Under the pieces are notes generated by a model, which saw only the letters and a list, made by a program, of their open reading frames with translations, was not told the DNA's origin and did not search any database. Positions 33,118 through 45,582 of a stretch of DNA of 64,000 bases are shown here, piece after piece. Position 1 is the stretch's first letter. Every line of letters begins with the position of its first letter. Source of the DNA: Erythroxylum novogranatense (Eukaryota > Streptophyta > Magnoliopsida > Malpighiales > Erythroxylaceae); contig CM057234.1 of the NCBI GenBank assembly GCA_029891385.1, positions 17,966,350 to 18,030,349 of the forward strand. The letters are read 5' to 3'. A program made the translations under genes and the position numbers.

Positions 33118-35313
33118 TGTTGGACCCTGAATTTTTTTTATGATGTCATTAAGCATGAATTGTGATAATTAAGAGTTTATGCTTTAATTTGATTAAATTG
33201 GGAGTATTAGTAGATAATTGAGGTTTATTTGAGTTTAATGTGGTTTAAATGGAAATTATAAGATAAAAGTTTATGAGGGCATTTTGGGAAGTTTATGTGA
33301 GTTAAAGTGATTTAGGCTTGTTAGGAGGGGTTAGATGGTCTTTAGACTTACAAGACTTAGAAGAAAATAGAAGAAGGAAAAAGAGAAGAGAAAGAAGAAG
33401 AAGAAGAAGAGTCGCGGGAGAGGGAGAAGAGAGTTTGTGATTCTAAGAGATTTTCGACAGTTTCGAACCGTTTTCGGGTAAGTTGTGCTTTGTTTAATCT
33501 TGTTTTGGTTAGATTAAACTTAGAAGAATGTTGAATGTAACAGAATCGAAGGATTAGGGTTTTTAGGGCGAAAATAGTTAGATTCCTTGGGTTGATGTGT
33601 TTATGACTGATTTTGAGTTGTTAATGGGTTAGAAACGTAGTTTGAGACTTGATCTAAAGTTTAGATGTGTTGCAATTGCTAAAGGGATGGATTGAAATCG
33701 GAAAATGCAGGAAAATCGGGTTTCGGAGTTGTTCTCCAGACTCGCACATCGTGACGTCGCGATAAACACCCTACGTCTGAGAAAGGAAGCAACGTCGCGA
33801 TTTAATAAATGTTTATTCGCCGCGATGTGCGAAGAGTGTTCGCCGCGACACACTTGGTGCATGCCGCATGAGCGAGGGCTGTTCGTCAAGAACGAGTGTG
33901 GCTTTCGTCATGGCTAAAGTCCTACGTCATGACAGCGCTCGGTTCCAAAGAAAGATGAAGTTTGATATTTTGGGTATATCTTTTGCTATAGATGTCCAAA
34001 TGAGGTGATTTTGGATTCGTTGTGATCTAGAGATAAAGGACTACAAGTTGTATGGAGAAGGGAAGTTCGGAATTTACCTTGAAGGGTTCGAAATTTTAGG
34101 AGGAGGTCGAATATAGGCTTTTAGTGCTTTACTTTGGATTTCCAAGCTTTGAATATTTTCTGTGGATACTGATTGAATGGAAACTTAGTTGTTTTAGGAA
34201 ACCAAGCTGACCCGCTTCCATCGCAAGAGGAAGGACATCAGTGAATCGGAGACTCAAGCGATCTTAGGTGGGTAATGTACTTATAGTTATTGTGTGACTA
34301 GGCAATTTCTTGCCTATGTATGAATATGTGTTATATGTTATGTATGTTTAAACATGATAAGTTGAATGATTTTGATTTCATATATTTTAAAAGAATCATG
34401 GGAATTGATAGCATTACACTTTTGATTCTGAGCATGTTATGCCTCGACTTCGGTTATGGCATTTTGACTAAATGCAAAGTATGAAAGCATACCATATGAT
34501 AAAATGATTATGAGCATGATTATGTGCTTTTGTTTGGGCGAGAGTGGAACCATTTCGTTCGTCACGTGCACGTCGACAAGAGCCTTCTCCCGGTTGCCCA
34601 CTTGTGGCCTATGAGATCCGAATGGACTCATTTCATTCAGGGTGTAAACCTTGGTTTCTCCCTTTTGTTTCCATGGAACCCTCGAGCCATGTGATGTGCA
34701 TTGCATTTGAACTGTTTGTTATGAAGCATATTTGTGACATGTTTTGTGAGTCGAATTAATTATCTTGAATGCATAAATTGCTTGATTAGCATGTGAGTGC
34801 TTGAATTGATGCCTGTATATATATAATATATATACGTACATATGCCTGATTTTGTGCTAGTTACCGATGGCTATAATTATATTAGCCACTGAGCTGTGTA
34901 GCTCAACCCATTACTTTCCCTCCTCAGGTGCTATTAACAGGCCGATCGTTGATCTTGCAAGGGCATCAAAAATTTCGAGCTAGTTAGGAGCTTTCTATTA
35001 AGTTCGTATTTTGGTTGGCCCTCCGAGCATTTTATCATGAAGCATATTTCATGTATTGTGGATTGACACTTTATTTTGTAATGTGTATGGTTCAAAATAC
35101 GTGTTTAAATTACTAACTTGATGGCTTATGAAATCGTAATGATTAATTCATGGTTAGAATGCATGTGTAGGTGATTGATTGTATGAGAATGTATGTGTAT
35201 GAATCAAACTATGTATAAATGTTGGAATCGGGTCCGATAAGTTTGGGCGCCCGTCGCCTGCGTAAACCCGAGGGGTCACCTCGGGAATAGGAATCTGGGA
35301 TCTGTGCCCAACA
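33118..35313 (+). mobile_element. 3' LTR (T2) of the Tekay-like element
   Basis: Begins TGTTGGACCCTG and ends GCCCAACA. It is nearly identical to T1 outside the GC array (33743-33940), where it differs strongly. It shares GTAAGT at 33478, the 70-nt exon-like block at 34198-34267 and the hairpin/CAG site near 34926. Confidence 0.93.
33743..33940. repeat. Eroded GC-palindrome array in T2
   Basis: Corresponds to 17001-17185 of T1, but many CG words are shortened, lost or changed to TG/CA (for example CATCGTGACG and TCATGGC). Flanking DNA on both sides is almost unchanged. Confidence 0.8.
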
Positions 35314-35318
35314 AGAAC

Positions 35319-36437
35319 ATTCCATAGCTAGAGACAGACCAAGAAAAGAGATTCGACTACCACAGAGGTATGCAAATTTAGTTGCATATGTTTTATCAGT
35401 GGCACAGAAAACAGGTGGAGGCAATGAACCTTCCACATATACGGAGGCAGTTTCAAATGTTGACGTTGATAAGTGGGTGGTGGCCATGAATGAAGAAATG
35501 AAATCTTTGCACAAGAATGATACTTGGGTTCTAATGAAGCCGCTAAAGGGTAAGAAAATTGTTGGATGCAAATGGGTCTTCAAAAGAAAAGAGGTACTTC
35601 AGGTATTGAAAATGCAAGGCATAAGGCACGTTTAGTTGCAAAGGGCTACAGTCAGGTATAAGGTGTTGATTTTAATGATGTTTTCTCACCAGTGGTGAAA
35701 CATAACTCTATTCATGTATTACTTGCATTGGTTGCCATGTTTGATTTGAAATTAGAACAACTTGACGTCAAGACAACATTCTTGCATGGTAAATTAGATG
35801 AGCAGATTTATATGAAACAACCTGAATGTTTTGAAGTTGCAGGAAAGGAAGACCATGTGTGTTTGTTGAAGAAATCCTTGTATGGATTGAAGCAGTCCCC
35901 AAGACAATGGTACAAAAGGTTTGATTCATTTATGTTGGATCATGATTTCTTCAGGAGCATGTATGATAGTTGTGTTTACTTTTGGAAGTTAGATGACAGC
36001 TCATTCATCTGTTTATTGTTATATGTTGATGATATGCTCATTGCTGCCAAGAATGTCATAGATATTTACCATTTGAAGGCCTTATTGCAAGGTGGATTTG
36101 AGATGAAAGATTTGAGAGCAGCAAAGAAATTCTTGGCATGGAGATAAGACATGATCGAGAAGCTGGTAAATTGTTCTTGACCTATGAGAATTATCTCAAT
36201 AAAGGTCTAGAGAGATTTGGCATGCAAGATGCCAAAGCAGTTAGTACTTCTCTTGCTAGCCATTTTAGACTATCAGCTGCTCAATCACCACAGTCACAGG
36301 AAGAGGAAGATTATATGGCACGAGTTCTGTATTTTAGTGTTGTCAGCAGTATTATGTATGCATTGGTATGTACTTGTCCCTATATTTCACAAGCTGTTAG
36401 TGTCATTAGCAGATATTTCCAGTATGTAAGGACTTAG
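35319..36437 (+). pseudogene. Outer copia element, RT domain (part 2)
   Basis: Continuation of the copia frame after the gypsy insertion: the linker region (RPRKEIRLPQRYA, EAVSNVDVDKWVVAMNEEM), RT motifs GCKWVFKRK, LEQLDVKTTFLHG, SLYGLKQSPRQWYKRF and the catalytic LYVDDMLIAAK. A frameshift near 35605 and another at 36138 break it. The element stops at VISRYFQYV; RNase H C-terminus and 3' LTR are missing. The RT active site is intact even though the integrase is decayed. Confidence 0.9.
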
Positions 36438-36494
36438 TTGTTCAAGAACTTTTTTATGAAGAGGACTTAGTTGTTCAAGAACTTTTTTATGAAG
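36429..36494 (+). repeat. 33-bp perfect tandem duplication
   Basis: The unit containing GGACTTAGTTGTTCAAGAAC occurs twice head to tail exactly where the copia frame breaks off. Confidence 0.9.
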
Positions 36495-38520
36495 AATATG
36501 AGAAAAGCATCCTATATTCTAGGAATAAAAATATATGAAAATAGATTAGAGAGGTTGCTTGGGTTATCCAATTAATGTATATAGACAAAATGTTAAAGAT
36601 GTTTAGCATAGAGAATTCCAAGAGTCTCTTTAAAAGCCTTTTTCTCTTTTGTTCTGGAGACTAGACCTATACATTTGCACTTGTCTTGTTTTACCCTCTT
36701 TAGATAATTAAACTTACTTGCATTAAGATGCGAACTCATGTTTTGGTTTCAATCTCTCTACACCATCTGTTTCTTTTCTTTTCTTTTTTTATGTAATGAG
36801 AATGTATGAAATGTTTTTATTGCTTTCTTTTTACAAGATGGTTATAAAGTTTTCCCAATTAGTGATAGCATATTTGATCTACAAATTGGAGCTATGAAAG
36901 AATGGTCTCTAAAGAACCTCCTGCCCGGAACCCTCGCATCTACTCAAAGGACACTTTATGTTTATCATATTAACATTTAGCATGAGAGAAACTGCAAAAT
37001 CTTATGCATAAAAAAAGTGATTATATTCAGTAGAAAGGCTCAACCTAGTGTAACTACAACTGATTTCAACATAGATTAGGTAATACTTGACTCGTTTATT
37101 TAAAAAAACAATCAAATATTGTGTGTTCTTCATATCCACCCTATATAATTGATATGTTTAATTTTGTTACGTCTTTTAAGTAAAAAAGGTGGTGGATGAG
37201 GATGTAGAGAAAATGTGACTTACGCCTTATTTTGATAGGGAAGAGTTTGTTCCCTTGAGAGTTTTGAGGTCATTCAATATAGCCTCGATTTGTCTAAGCT
37301 ACAAAACTTTTTATGATAATGCTGATGATACTTTTCTATGTGGCAAGGATCGAGTTCATATATGTAAAAATATCATAAAATCTAATTCATTTTGTCTATT
37401 GATTAATTGATGGCTATTGAATGAAATATTTATACGTTAAAATCTAAACGTAAGAGTTCATTCCCTTTTCACTCAAACCATCAATATTGTCTTCTAGAAC
37501 TAAGGATCATTTAGAATATAACTATATTAAGGATCATTTATGATTCTTCATTGTAAATAATTCATGACCTGCTTATTAATAATGAAGTTACGGCATTCTT
37601 ATTGATTTATACATAAATTGTCTAGTTCATAAGTGAACCATGTAGTATATGAACGAGTTTTTATATACGTGAAAATTATATATTTCAAACTATTAGAGAA
37701 TAATTGATATAAGTTATTTTTAAGTATTTAAAAATCAATTGTCAATATAATATGATAAATTGAACTTTTATCATATAAAATTAATGTATAATATTTATAT
37801 TAAATATTTTATTTTTAATAATTATAATAAATTACATAATTTAAGAATAAAACTTAATATGTTAAAAATGATTTAGTATGAAAATTTTAACATCTAATTG
37901 GATAATAAAAATAAAAAATAAGTTAGTAAAACAACATATAATCATTAAAGTCTATAGGCGATTTTGATTCACTTTATGGCGAAATCAAAGAACAATAGAA
38001 AGAGGAAATGGCCTGTGAAAAAGCAAAAAGTAGATCAATGTTGAATTTCCTAACTTTATATGTCTCTTTAAGGTCATTAGAAAAATGTGACAATTTCATG
38101 ATCGTGCTACTCAAATCACTGAATTCATTGACATAATTTCATCTAAGATTTCTATGCAAGAATTGAACGCTACAATCTAAATGCAGGGAGGCAGCAAGAA
38201 ACACACGATCGATAGAGGCATTATTGATTCGACTAATTGCAATAATCAAAGTTCAATTGAATCGTGAAGTGGAAATTATGGATTTGGTTAGATTTAAGGG
38301 TTTGGAAAGCTAGTAAAAGGAATGAATGTTAAGTGAAAGTTTTATTCTGTCATCTCTTGACAAGTTTTGAATGTTTTAATTTTGTTAACGTTTTTCATGC
38401 AAGTGGATTGTTCTGGTGTGATACTTGAAGATGGTGAAGGTACTAAGGTAAGTGAACAATTAGAATCGTGTTTTGTAGGGAGATTTCTGACTGATAGCCC
38501 TATCAACTAGGTTTCCATAA
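36495..38520. other. AT-rich intergenic DNA, nothing recognised
   Basis: No open frame, known repeat or RNA gene could be supported. Runs of A/T dominate 37600-37900. Confidence 0.45.
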
Positions 38521-38527
38521 AACAAAC

Positions 38528-38640
38528 TCTAACAACTAATAACAACAACATCCTCTCATAGGTTGTTTATGTGATTCGAACCAGAATCTTTTAGTCACAA
38601 AGGAGTAACCTTACCGGTTGCTCCAAGATTTGCCTTACAT
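38528..38640 (-). mobile_element. Au-like tRNA-derived SINE fragment
   Basis: On the minus strand GGAGCAACCGGTAAGGTT (box A region) is followed about 30 nt later by GGTTCGAATC (box B). The layout and wording match the plant Au SINE head (GGAGCAACGGTAAAG...GGGTTCGA). The tail is a TTG-rich stretch. It is diverged and truncated. Confidence 0.7.
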
Positions 38641-39403
38641 CTTTAAGTTTATATAATTATATCTAAATGGGTGGTCAAGAAAGGGGGATAAATGTCTATG
38701 GTTGTAGGAATTTCTAAAGGAAATAGCAAGATTATATGCAGATAAATGTCTCTCTTGACGTTCGATCCATTGGAAGTAGGCATAAGGATAAAGAAACATG
38801 GTGGAGATTGGCGTTGGCTTATAGTCTGATATGAATGCCTTCCTAAGTTTTGTTTCTTTAATGGCAGTCTTGGTTGAAAAACAAGAGGTTTATATTGATG
38901 ATTTTCATGGTATAAGAGCTTTGTCTATGATATACCATGAAAAACAAGAAGTTTATACCGATGAAGAAATGTTTATTTCGTTATATTCTTTGATATGTAC
39001 AGAAGGGATATTTATACTGATGCTAAGGACGACTATTTGCTACTGTTATTTACTACTTCATGTGAGAATCTGTACAATTTTGTTACAGGAGAACATTCTA
39101 AGACTATATACCAGAAGACAAAAAACAAAATTGTGGGTCCAGATTTGTGCATGTGTGAAGTCATTGTTGGGTCAGTCCACTTCCATATTTGATTGGGTCC
39201 ATCATTTTCAGTCCACTTCCATATTTGATTACCATGGGTCTTGGTCATAATGTTTTTGTAAAAAAGGGTTGAATCCTAATGCAAAGAAGTTGTATGGCAC
39301 TTAGTTACGTGCTCCAACTTGAAAACAATAGCATAAATTAACCATTAGAAACAAATGGGTTCGAAATACTATACTAGAAGAGGTGGAGTTGCCAAAGACG
39401 GTG
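38641..39403. other. Unrecognised segment with short internal duplications
   Basis: The open frame at 38831-39250 (plus) contains the repeated peptide EKQEVY and resembles no family I know. CAGTCCACTTCCATATTTGAT occurs twice near 39174 and 39209. I do not call a gene. Confidence 0.3.
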
Positions 39404-39411
39404 ATCAAAGT

Positions 39412-42400
39412 CAGTGCCGACCCTGGGCAGGGGCCAGCAGGGCACTTGCCCAGAGCCCACTATGAGAGGGCCCCCCTCTTTAACAGTCCCCTCTCATATA
39501 ACGTTAAAGTCATAGATAGTCATTAAATGACTAAGTCTTTAACGTTATTTTTGGAAATCTTTTACTTGTGCAGGGAGCAAAAAGTGGGAGCCTTTCTCTG
39601 CGAACATTGAAATTTGAGTCCATTTATAGCCATTTTCATTTATGACTAAGATGTAAACTTTTTCATTTGTGACATACGATCATAATCCATGCTTTTAAAT
39701 GACTTTAACGTTAAATAGTCTTCAAATGTTTAAGTGTACTCTTACCTTCTAATTTCTTAATTTTCATTAATATATGTATTTAAAGTACTCCAACTCAAAA
39801 ATTAGCAAAAAATTTTGCGATTCTGTCTTCTGAGATATATTTTTATTCTTTATTTTTTAATTTTAATATTAGATATTAAATTTTGTTATTTATTTTGTCC
39901 ATGTATCACATATATAATACCATTTATATATCTTTGTGATATATTGTGAAGTATTGGAGTTTGGTTGTGCTGCATACTTATTCGATTCTATCTGGTGTTT
40001 TGTTCTTTTTCTAGCCCATTGTGTTATAATTAATTTATATTATGTTGCCTAAAAATATTTGTGCAGAAGTGAAAAAAGAAAAAGAAAACAAGTAGCACAG
40101 TTGATAGAATCCCAAAAAGGAGCAATAAATAAATTTATTAAAAGAGTAGGCTCCTCTAATGAGAGTTCTGAGGAATTAGGTGAAGGTGGTTTTGAACAAC
40201 ATAAAGAAAACTTAAGTGATGAGATTCATATTCATGAGGATGTTAGAAATCTAAGTGAGGATGATCATGTACCAAATGCATCCACTTCAGAAAATTTAAA
40301 GTATATTGAGCAAGTAAGCCCTATATTGGACATTTATGATCCTAGAAATTGGGATAATCTTGATAATAAAGCAAGGGATATTTTAGTTGAAAAGGGCCTG
40401 TAAGAGAGTTGAATCTTATGTTTCCTTTAGACAATACCTCTCGTCATTTTTCATATTCTTATTATTATAGAAATTTGAGTAATGGAGAGATTAGCGATAG
40501 AAAATGGTTGGTTTATTCTAAACATGTAAATAAAGTATATTGTTTTTGCTGTAAATTGTTCAAATCTACTAGCAAACAAAGTGGATTAGCAAATGACGGA
40601 TTTAGAGATTGGAAGCATCTTAGTGAGAGACTCAAAGAACATGAGAATTGCATTGAGCATATGACTAACATGAGAACGTGGAATGAATTAAGAGTAAGAT
40701 TGAGCAAAAATCAAACAGTTGATAAAGATTTGCAACAAGAAATTGCAAAGGAGAAAGAACGTTGAAGACAAGTTTTGATAAGAATAGTTTCTGCGTTGAA
40801 ATATCTTGCTAAATATAATTTAGCTTTTCGAGGATCAATGAGAAACTTTACCAAGATGGTAATGGTAATTTTTAGGATTGATTGAGATGATTCTTTGGAT
40901 TTGATGTGATAATGCAAGATCATGTTAGACGTATTCAAAATCATGAAATTTATCATCATTATCTTGGTCATAAAATTCAAAATGAGTTGATTCCTCTATT
41001 GGCCTAGAGCTTTAGAAGTTCTATCATAAGGATCATTAAAGAGGCGAAATACTTTTCTATTATTCTTGACTGTACCCCAGATTTGAGTCATCAAGAACAA
41101 ATGAGTTTGTTAGTACGATGTGTGAATATGTCAAATAAAAAATAAAAATAGAGGAGTACTTTTTAGAGTTCTTAAAGGTAGATGACACATCTGGATTAGG
41201 ACTTTTCAATGAATTATTGAATGCATTGAATTCTCTTGATCTTAATTTTATAATGTAAGGGGTCAAGGTTATGACAATGGTTCTAATATGAAGGGAAAAC
41301 ACCAAGGGGTTCAAAAGCGATTACTAGAAATAAATCCAAGAGCATTATATATACCATGTGCTTGTCATAATCTTAATCTTACTCTTATTGATATGACATA
41401 TTCTTGTGTTAAAGCTGTTTCATTTTTTGGAGCTGTGCAATGTATATATGCATTATTTTCAAGTTCTCCTAAAAGGTGGAAGGTTTTGCTTGATAATGTT
41501 TTAGGTTTAACTATAAAATCATTGTCCAACACTCGTTGGGAGAGTCGAATAAAAAGTGTTAAAGCTATTAGATTTCAAGCTCCTCAAATAAGATTGGCTT
41601 TGATGGAATTATCTAGATCTTATGATGATGCCAAGTCAAAGAGTGAAGCAGAAAGCTTGGTTAGTGTACTTGAGAGTTTTGAATTTTTACTTGGTATGAT
41701 TATTTGGTATGATATTTTATTCGCTATTAACATGGTGAGTAAAAAGTTGCAATCTAAATCTATGTGCATTAATGCTACCATAAAGCAATTAGAAGGTGTG
41801 ATGGTATTTTTTGAGAAATATAAAGATGAAGGGTTTAACTCTAGTATGAATATTGCCAAAAATCTTGCGCTTGAGATGAATATAGAACCTACATTTCTAA
41901 CTAGACGTTGTGTTATTAGGAAGCGACAATTTGATGAAATTAACCATAATGAAGAAATACAATCGGTGAGGATTCTTTCAGATTAATTACTTTCTAGTTG
42001 TTGTGGATATGGCAATTACTTCGTTAAAGAATAGATTTGAACAATTAACGACATTTGATAATATTTTGGATTTTATTTGATTCAAAGAAGTTGAGGTCAT
42101 TAGATGATAGCGAATTAAGAGAATCTTGTTCTAATTTTCTGACGACTTTTCTCATAATAATGTGTACGATGTGGATTTAGATGATCTTTTTCTGAATTAA
42201 AAGTATTACAAATGACGTTGCCAAATGAGTTAATGTCATCAGTTGAAATATTAAAATTTGTTCAAGCTGCAGATTGTTATCTAAATGTTTCAATTGCTTA
42301 TCGAATTCTATTGACTATACCTGTAACTGTAGAATCAGCTGAGAGAAGTTTTTCAAAGTTAAAATTATTGAAAACCTACTTGAGGTCATCAATGTCACAA

Positions 42401-42701
42401 GAAAGGTTGAATGGTTTAGCTATATTATGTATTGAGAAGGGTATGTTGAACAATATTGATCTTGATAATATTATTAATGATTTTGCATCTAGAAATGCAC
42501 AGAGAAATTGTTTTTCCTAAATTATGATCCTCTATGTATTTGTTAGTGTTATAATCATTTAATATTTATTTGATTATGTAAACTTATAAATTGAATCATT
42601 TATGTTTCATACAAATATGTAAACTTAAGTATATTATCAATTTATTAAGGCCCTTTTTTTAAATTTCGCCCAGGGCCTATAAAACTATAGGAACGACCCT
42701 G
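39412..42701 (+). mobile_element. hAT transposon 1 with 8-bp target duplication
   Basis: Begins CAGTGCCGACCCTGGGC and ends ATAGGAACGACCCTG, imperfect terminal inverted repeats. It is flanked by a perfect 8-bp duplication ATCAAAGT (39404-39411 and 42702-42709). Length is 3290 bp. The interior encodes a broken transposase. The element at 47888-51744 is an internally deleted relative. Confidence 0.93.
40059..42520 (+). pseudogene. hAT transposase relic (TTF-type zinc finger/DUF4371 type)
   Basis: In order: a charged N-terminus (KRKRKQVAQ, IDKFIKR-like), a conserved DPRNWDNLD block, a TTF-type finger region ([20 protein letters not shown]), a DUF4371-like core (PCACHNLNLTLIDM at about 41350) and the C-terminal hAT dimerisation domain (PVTVESAERSFSKLKLLK at about 42320). 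Open frames are 40059-40403, 40409-40765, 41288-41986 and 42212-42520, with stops and shifts between them. The resemblance is to the plant hAT proteins annotated as zinc finger MYM-type 1-like. It is not functional as it stands. Confidence 0.87.
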
Positions 42702-42772
42702 ATCAAAGTAGAGGGACAATCATCGGGGACATGTTTAGTAAGGAAAACATGTGTGGAAAGTGGATGAGGTAG

Positions 42773-42959
42773 TGGGGAAGTAAAGGCTGAAATGGAAGAA
42801 ATTGAGGCAAAAATCATGGGATTTTAGTTATAAAAGGAAAGAATAACATCTTAGAAAGCCCATAAATCATGGACGTGGAGTGGGCAAGTAAAGGCTGAAG
42901 TGGAAGAATTAGTTATAAAAGGAAAGAATAATATCTTAGAAAGCCTATAAATCATGGAC
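42773..42959 (+). repeat. Tandem duplication, period about 83 bp
   Basis: The block TTAGTTATAAAAGGAAAGAA with its CTTAGAAAGCC continuation occurs at about 42826 and 42909, each copy preceded by AAGTAAAGGCTGAA(A/G)TGG. It lies in the DNA just right of hAT 1. Open frames here (42851-43274) are not credible genes. Confidence 0.75.
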
Positions 42960-43281
42960 TTAGACAAATGGCCATCGACCATTATAAATAAGGGAACTAT
43001 GCATAATGTGGTTAGGAGAGAATCTTTTATTATCTCTATAATGACCAAACGACAACCTTTGGAGAGGGGAGGGAGAATTTGTCTTGAGTGGACTATGAGG
43101 CTTTTGTTGCAAAATGGCCCAGATAGTCCAAACATCAAAATTTCTCCAGGTCCCACCCAAAGATGTGGCGATCCTCTGTTAGAACTATTACAGGCTAGGA
43201 AACTAATGGACAATTCGAGTTTTACTAGACCTTATGAGGTCCCACGAGCACAAGTTCATTATTCTTTTTTTTAAACTCTTA

Positions 43282-43638
43282 TGTTATGTTTAATTAGACG
43301 TAAAGTTTATAATGGAATGAAATAATTTATAATAGAATAAAATATAAATAGATGTAATATTAGAAATTGTTCTTTAAAAAGGATGGAAGGGTACATAATG
43401 AAATGTTGTTTGGATGAAGGGTTTATAATATAATATAGTATAAAATTGTTTATTATTTTACATCACATCCTAAACCTTACAAATTAGAGGTTTTTTGTTT
43501 TTACTGTTTAGGATATAATGGGATATAATATGAAACCCTCCTCTTCCATCCTATTCTATTTCATTATATTATAAACCCTCCTTTCAAACGATAGAATAAT
43601 ATTACATTCCATTAATAAACTCCCAACCAAACATAGCC
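43282..43638. mobile_element. Tourist-like MITE
   Basis: 357 bp with TTA on both sides (43279-43281 and 43639-43641). The ends pair as TGTTATGTTTAATTAGA... and the complement of ...CTCCCAACCAAACATAGCC, both followed inward by TTTAT(A/T)AATGGAATG. TTA duplication and size fit PIF/Harbinger-derived MITEs. No coding capacity. Confidence 0.7.
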
Positions 43639-44286
43639 TTAGTTAAAGGCTCATTTATAGTTTGTTATAACCCAAAATTCTTTTAATGAGCCCTTTTATG
43701 TTGACACAATTGGGATTAGAGCTGGCTAGGGATGGCAATGAGTCAGATCTAACAAGTTGAGAAAAATGATCCAGGCCTGAGCCTTTTTGCCATCCCTAGT
43801 TGTGGCCTTTTTTTGGAAGGATCATTATAGTGTTAGCACCAGTTTGGTTCAGCTTTTGTAGGCTCCAAAAATACTTTTTTCTATAGCAAAAATTATTTTT
43901 TTAAAAAATAAGTGTTTGACTGTAAACTTCAAAAATACTTTTGAAGTAGAAATGATTTTTTAAAAGCTAAAATTTGGAGCTTTTCTTTTTCGGGTAGAGT
44001 TTGTGTTTATATTTTGCGTCGTTTACGTTTATAACAGTCCTCCAAAACATGTCTCGGTCTCTCCGATGTTTTGAAAGCCAAACCAAAATTCCTGTCTTCT
44101 CTCTGCTTGTACTCTACGATCTGGTCCAATATTTTTAATACCGTTGTTGCAATTTTACAAGGCATGGCTATGCTTCACTCTCTCTTAAAGCTATTGATGG
44201 CAACGACCATCGTCACTAGAAGGTACCAATAGGGGCCCACCTCCCTTAAGTCTTCCTTATTGACTGTGTCATCGCCACCGTCGAGG

Positions 44287-45582
44287 TTGTTCCACTCTGA
44301 AATCATTGGCGTAGCTGCAAACCCAATTGCTCTTCAGATAATTGACTACGCACTCTCCCTTGACTTGTCCCAGAAGTCAGGTTCCATTTTTATGTGATTT
44401 CCTTGCTAACCTTGTTGTTTTATGGATCAAAGGTGTTGGATTTGTTAGAAAGTTCACTTTTTTTTAATGTAACTATATGGATAGATGAATCACATGCACA
44501 AGCTATATTGGTTTTGGAGCAGTGTTCTTTTTCGTACTTTAGTGAGAGCCAAGATACTGTTACTCAAAATTGCAAGGGAATGACCTTATTGGCTATGTCT
44601 AGCTTATTATCTAGAAGGTTTTGATCTTTTCTGTTATTTATCTTGTCTTTGATTGGATTGGAAACTCTAGTGTTGCTTAATTTGGTATTTCTTTTTAGAG
44701 GAAATTATGATGATGCTATGGGAAAACTGCACGAAGTTCAGGACTTGAAACTTTCTTCTTTGTTTGTTAGGGGTCGGTAATTGTCTTTTGTCCATAATTC
44801 ATGCATTTGGTGAATTCCTATCTTTCGGTTCAATATTGAGAAGGATATTGACTAGAAGTGAACTTGTTAATCTTATATTTGTTGCAATGGAAGCTCTTGT
44901 TGGGCTCAATTTAGAGTTGGGGCGGGTAAGTCCCTCAAGTCAAGTCATTCTTCTATTTTACAATTATGAATTTTGCTGTTTTGCCAAGAAAAAGCTTTAT
45001 CTTCAGATGCTTCTCCCTCTATAGGATGATACTTCATTAGTGCTAGCAAATAAGTGTTTGGAAATCTTGGAGAGTGAAGAATTCAAAAGCAGTGGTGTAG
45101 ACTTTGATGCTGCAAATGCTTGTGGTAAAGCAGTGAAGGGGCTCGTTGAGTTTGTGCTTGGAAATCTTGATTCAGGTTTAAGATAATTGTTTTTTTGTTG
45201 TTGTGCATTTCAATGTTGCTGCCCTTTTTTTAGGGTATACACTAAATGCCCACTATCTGTTTGCAGCCGAATCATATTTCCAAGGTTTTTAGAAAAATAA
45301 AGCCTATGTTGGTGAGCATTTGTTTCATTTGTTGGATATATGTAGTAGTTGAAGTCTACACTAATTTTGTCAATATAGGAACTGTTGCTTTATCATATGG
45401 AGCATTCTTGCATGCCACACAGAATTTTCAATCAGCAAAGGATTTATATCAGAAGGTTATTAAAAGGATGACTAAGAAAAATGAATTTTCTGACATACAT
45501 GCCGTAGCAGTTTGTAATATGAACACACAGGAAGTTTTGCTGGGAACTAACTGTGCCTTGGGACAACTGGAGGCACACATGG
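44287..45582 (+). pseudogene. Fragments of a TPR-repeat protein gene
   Basis: Exon-like stretches on the plus strand: IGVAANPIALQIIDYALSLD (about 44310), ESHAQAILVLEQCSFSYF (about 44490), NYDDAMGKLHEVQDLKLSS (about 44703), MEALVGLNLELGR (about 44888), DDTSLVLANKCLEILESEEF (about 45025), and GTVALSYGAFLHATQNFQSA then ALGQLEAHMG (about 45380-45582). Spacing with GT/AG-like edges fits retained introns. The pattern resembles a plant tetratricopeptide protein of unknown function. The ends of the gene are absent, and a frame break follows AESYFQGF. It lies wholly within the TIR element. Confidence 0.7.

Larger units (their letters stand above)
16369..35313 (+). mobile_element. Tekay/Del-like Ty3-gypsy chromovirus, complete but interrupted
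   Basis: A full-length LTR retrotransposon with LTRs of 2185 and 2196 bp and a perfect 5-bp duplication AGAAC (16364-16368 and 35314-35318). It has an iMet primer binding site and a polypurine tract. Gene order is GAG, zinc knuckle, protease, RT, RNase H, integrase and a C-terminal chromodomain-like segment (VKVLWRNHSVEEATWE). The chromodomain, the MPPRRRTRG-type GAG start and the long LTRs point to the Tekay/Del clade. The internal region is interrupted at 21984-31640 by a Reina-like element. Several stops and shifts make it non-autonomous. It split an older copia element. Confidence 0.93.
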
